Shown one piece after another: positions 61,618 through 64,000 of a DNA stretch of 64,000 bases (position 1 is its first letter; each line of letters begins with the position of its first letter). The translations under genes and the position numbers were made by a program. The notes under the pieces are model-generated. The model did not search any database. It saw nothing but the letters and a program-made list of their open reading frames with translations, and had not been told where the DNA came from. Source of the DNA: a bacterium (lineage in GTDB: Bacteria > UBP4 > UBA4092 > JAOAEQ01); the NCBI GenBank assembly GCA_026416715.1, contig JAOAEQ010000006.1:74061-138060 (forward strand), in the 5' to 3' direction.

Positions 61618-63672
61618 ATGATTATGAAGATAATACAACCAAACACGCTCCTATGGCGAGTGGTTATCCGGAACATAGCAGGTAAAGAAATTGCGTTTAC
61701 TAATTTAGATGCGCAATTTAATAAAAAGCGGAATTGTTACCATAAAAACAAGCTTACGAAAAAGTCAGGGAGAAATAATATTAGGAAACATAGTTTTACC
61801 TGGGTATATCAGATTGCAAAAAGCGAATCGGTTAAAATCCAAGTGTATCTCCGGAGAAAAAATAGCGGTTCTGCGATACACTATACGTCAATAAAATTTA
61901 CTTTACCAAAATCATGGTTCGTGGTTAGAACCGAGTTTCCAATTATTTCAGATATTTATCTCGGTAACAGGATGAAACTTGCGGTTCCGTGTGGGTGGGG
62001 GCTGGAATATGATCTGTCGAATCCGGAAACGATTGAAAAATATCGGAAAACTGGTCTGGTCTATCAATCTGTTTATCCTTATTGTCAGGCAGTAATGCAG
62101 TTTATAGCGTTCTATTCCAACGGAAAAGGACTCTATCTCGGCGCACATGACCGAACCGCAACGATGAAAGAGTTCAAGGTTATACCTAAAAATAACGGAA
62201 CATTTGAGTTTCGGTTAACCACATTCGCTGGGGTAGACTTTAATACGATACAAGCTCGATATACGTTACCGTTTGAATTCGCTATTGCAACATTTACCGG
62301 CGATTATTATGCTGCAGCACAGTTCTATCGCGAGTTTAGTTATACTACCCCTTGGGGCAAGAAGAGCGCAATATCGAAACGACATACCGCTGATTGGCTG
62401 AAACAGACCGATTTATGGCTCCGTCCGATGGGTTCAGCGGAAACAAACCTTGCAATAACGCAACAAGCGCTGGATTATTTCGGGGTTCAAACCGCATTGC
62501 ATTGGTATCGCTGGCATAGAATACCGTATGATACGTTATATCCCGAATATTTTCCGGCGTTACCGGATTTCGCTGATGGCGTTAAAAAGATGCAGAACGT
62601 AGGAAGTTATGTTATGCCATATATCAACGGACGATTATGGGATCCCGCTTCAGATAGTTGGAAAAACGAGAAGGTTAAAGAGAAAACCGCAGCGTTGAAC
62701 GAAAAACAGGAAGTATATATAGAAGTTTATGGGTCGAAAGTTCCGCTAGCGGTAATGTGTCCTTATACACAGAACTGGAAACGTAAAGTGAAAGAACTGG
62801 TTAAAAGATTGATTAATGAAATTAATGTTGACGGAGTGTATATCGACCAAATTGGCGCAGCGCCAGCGGTGCAATGCTATAATCAGAGCCATGGGCATCC
62901 GGTCGGTGGCGGTGATTTTTGGTATCTCGGGTATCGGGATATGCTGGAAAGTATTCGGAAAACGCTGCCGAAATCGAAAATCATTACTACGGAAGAGAAT
63001 ATCGAATGCTGGATAGACCAATTTGATGCGATGCTCGTTGTGAATACACAAACTGATGAGCGGAAAATTATCCCGTTATTTCCGGCGGTATATTCTGATC
63101 GGATAATATTATTCGGATTTATGTATTATCCTGCAGACGATTTAGAGCGAGGGATCCCGTTTCGTGCGAAAATTGCTCAATGTTTTATTTTCGGTTCACA
63201 ACCTGGCTGGGTTCAGCCGGATAAAATTATGAACCCGAAATATCGGAACGAAGCGGAATTATTACGAAACATTGTTCGATGCCGACGGTTTGCGCATAAT
63301 TTCGTTAATTATGGTAAATTTCTCGGTTTGATTGAAGTGAAAGGAGATAATCCACGAGTTCTAGGGATAGGAACCGGTTCGTTCGGCGGAACATATCCTA
63401 TTGATATTCCGGCAGTTATCGCTTCCGGATGGCGAGCGAAAAACGGTTCAGTCGGTATCCTCATTGCGAATCATTCTGATAACGACCATACTGTTTCCCT
63501 AGACCTGCCATTAGAGAAAGAAAAGATAACGGATAAAAAGAGGATACATCTGTATATTTTCGGATCGGAAGGATTTGAATCTTTGAGAGTAATCAAATCG
63601 AACCGATGTTCGCTAACCGTCCCTTGCCGTTCAGCAAAACTACTTGACATAACGGTACTAAAAACAGTCTGA
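61618..63672 (+). CDS. DUF6259-like glycoside hydrolase (TIM-barrel)
   Basis: 684 residues, no signal peptide. A beta-rich N-terminal domain (about 1-260) is followed by a TIM barrel (about 265-600). The barrel has VQTALHWYRWHRIPYD, VMPYINGRLW and VDGVYIDQIGA, with an Asp at the place of an alpha-galactosidase-like nucleophile, then IITTEENIECW, whose Glu is a candidate second catalytic residue. This matches the DUF6259 family of proteins found in polysaccharide-degrading bacteria. Substrate and catalysis are not established. The N-terminal part is shorter than in many relatives. ATG codons at 61618 and 61624 are both possible starts. Confidence 0.75.
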   Translation: MIMKIIQPNTLLWRVVIRNIAGKEIAFTNLDAQFNKKRNCYHKNKLTKKSGRNNIRKHSFTWVYQIAKSESVKIQVYLRRKNSGSAIHYTSIKFTLPKSWFVVRTEFPIISDIYLGNRMKLAVPCGWGLEYDLSNPETIEKYRKTGLVYQSVYPYCQAVMQFIAFYSNGKGLYLGAHDRTATMKEFKVIPKNNGTFEFRLTTFAGVDFNTIQARYTLPFEFAIATFTGDYYAAAQFYREFSYTTPWGKKSAISKRHTADWLKQTDLWLRPMGSAETNLAITQQALDYFGVQTALHWYRWHRIPYDTLYPEYFPALPDFADGVKKMQNVGSYVMPYINGRLWDPASDSWKNEKVKEKTAALNEKQEVYIEVYGSKVPLAVMCPYTQNWKRKVKELVKRLINEINVDGVYIDQIGAAPAVQCYNQSHGHPVGGGDFWYLGYRDMLESIRKTLPKSKIITTEENIECWIDQFDAMLVVNTQTDERKIIPLFPAVYSDRIILFGFMYYPADDLERGIPFRAKIAQCFIFGSQPGWVQPDKIMNPKYRNEAELLRNIVRCRRFAHNFVNYGKFLGLIEVKGDNPRVLGIGTGSFGGTYPIDIPAVIASGWRAKNGSVGILIANHSDNDHTVSLDLPLEKEKITDKKRIHLYIFGSEGFESLRVIKSNRCSLTVPCRSAKLLDITVLKTV

Positions 63673-63908
63673 CACTTCTTCTAGTTTTAATCCAAACTCC
63701 AGACACTGGAATTTGGTCACTCTCGCTATCATAACCATCCGCTATTATCTGATTCTAATAAATTTTTTACCGCAGAGTTCGCTGAGAACAGCAGAGAAGT
63801 TTTATCTCTTTTATATCTTTTTTCTTCGGTTTTCTATTCAATTCTAACCTAACCAAAAGATAACCATCAACAGAAGCAGAATCTCTTAATCCAAGGAGTT
63901 AAGGATAC
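63673..63908. other. intergenic region, possible CRISPR leader
   Basis: 236 bp. A hairpin with one mismatch, CCAAACTCCA with TGGAATTTGG (63692-63716), stands near the stop of the DUF6259 gene but has no T-run. Next comes the dispersed element CCGCAGAGTTCGCTGAGAAC (near 63770), then an A/T-rich, T-run-containing stretch (about 63796-63850) that would suit a CRISPR leader if the repeats at 63909 onward are genuine. Confidence 0.45.
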
Positions 63909-64000
63909 ATCACAATCCCCTTCTAAGCGGGTCAATCATTTCCACTGGAAAATAAGCATTGTGGCTCCTTTGGAAGCCACAATATGTCACAATCCCCTTC
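63909..64000. CRISPR. probable CRISPR array start (one full repeat, one spacer, cut second repeat)
   Basis: TCACAATCCCCTTC occurs at 63910-63923 and again at 63987-64000, a period of 77 bases, where the window stops. The first repeat would be about 37 nt (63909-63945). It includes CACAATCCCCTTCTAAGCGG and CATTTCCAC, the flavour of many known CRISPR repeats (CAATCCCC start, ATTTC end). The spacer is about 40 nt (63946-63985), the expected size. The first repeat has A where the second has G at the base before the match. No cas gene is in the window. Only 14 matching bases are visible, so a simple tandem repeat remains possible. Confidence 0.6.

Noticed and set aside
1-64000. tRNA, rRNA, tmRNA, insertion sequence or prophage
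   Set aside because: I scanned intergenic regions for T-loop motifs, 3' CCA-type ends, transposase or integrase reading frames and flanking inverted repeats and found none.

Overview
The window looks like chromosomal DNA of an anaerobic (or largely anaerobic), Gram-negative bacterium of moderately low GC, probably from an uncultivated lineage. Evidence for two membranes: several exported proteins that read as outer-membrane beta-barrels, a SurA/PpiC-type periplasmic isomerase, a MacAB-like efflux set and a periplasmic amidase. Evidence for anaerobic metabolism: a 2-oxoacid:ferredoxin oxidoreductase delta subunit at the left edge, two radical-SAM-linked families and no aerobic respiratory genes in view. 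GH57, the AMMECR1/MEMO1 pair and an alpha2-type GlyRS fit such lineages, but no gene here fixes the phylum. No rRNA, tRNA, insertion sequence or prophage was seen.

Layout. 1-16 kb: ferredoxin subunit (cut by the edge), polytopic membrane protein, double-parvulin isomerase, TPR protein with an ExeA-like ATPase, LarE, RecO, two exported proteins (beta-propeller; NlpC/P60 plus PKD plus two lectin-like modules), CheY-like receiver, GNAT, YedF-like protein, GGDEF/HD-GYP protein and sirtuin. 16-29 kb: GH57, AmmeMemoRadiSam proteins A and B, DUF192 lipoprotein, GlyRS, deacetylase-fold protein, methyltransferase, TerC, then a minus-strand run HAD-purK-purE-Sua5. 29-36 kb: SPASM radical SAM enzyme and exported carbohydrate-active proteins (sialidase-like, SGNH hydrolases, deacetylase fold). 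36-44.5 kb: Yip1/MacA/MacB/permease run, a GT39-like membrane protein and dnaN.

44.5-45.0 kb is a strong candidate for the chromosomal replication origin: an AT-rich gap of about 440 bp with four perfect and four one-mismatch DnaA boxes, beside dnaN. Genes left of it (31.6-44.5 kb) all read leftward; those to the right (45-63.7 kb) read rightward with one exception. This is the co-orientation expected of two replichores. dnaA itself is not adjacent.

45-64 kb: two large membrane proteins, GH1 beta-glucosidase, lipoprotein amidase, a URO-D-family protein with a GH2 enzyme, pyrR-pyrB-pyrC, three outer-membrane-type proteins and a DUF6259-like glycosidase. At the extreme right edge a repeat with a 77-base period looks like the first unit of a CRISPR array that continues beyond the window.

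The genes together suggest a polysaccharide-using heterotroph: exported and cytoplasmic glycosidases supply sugars, 2-oxoacid oxidoreductases oxidise them with ferredoxin, and pyr, pur, dnaN and recO are housekeeping functions near the origin.
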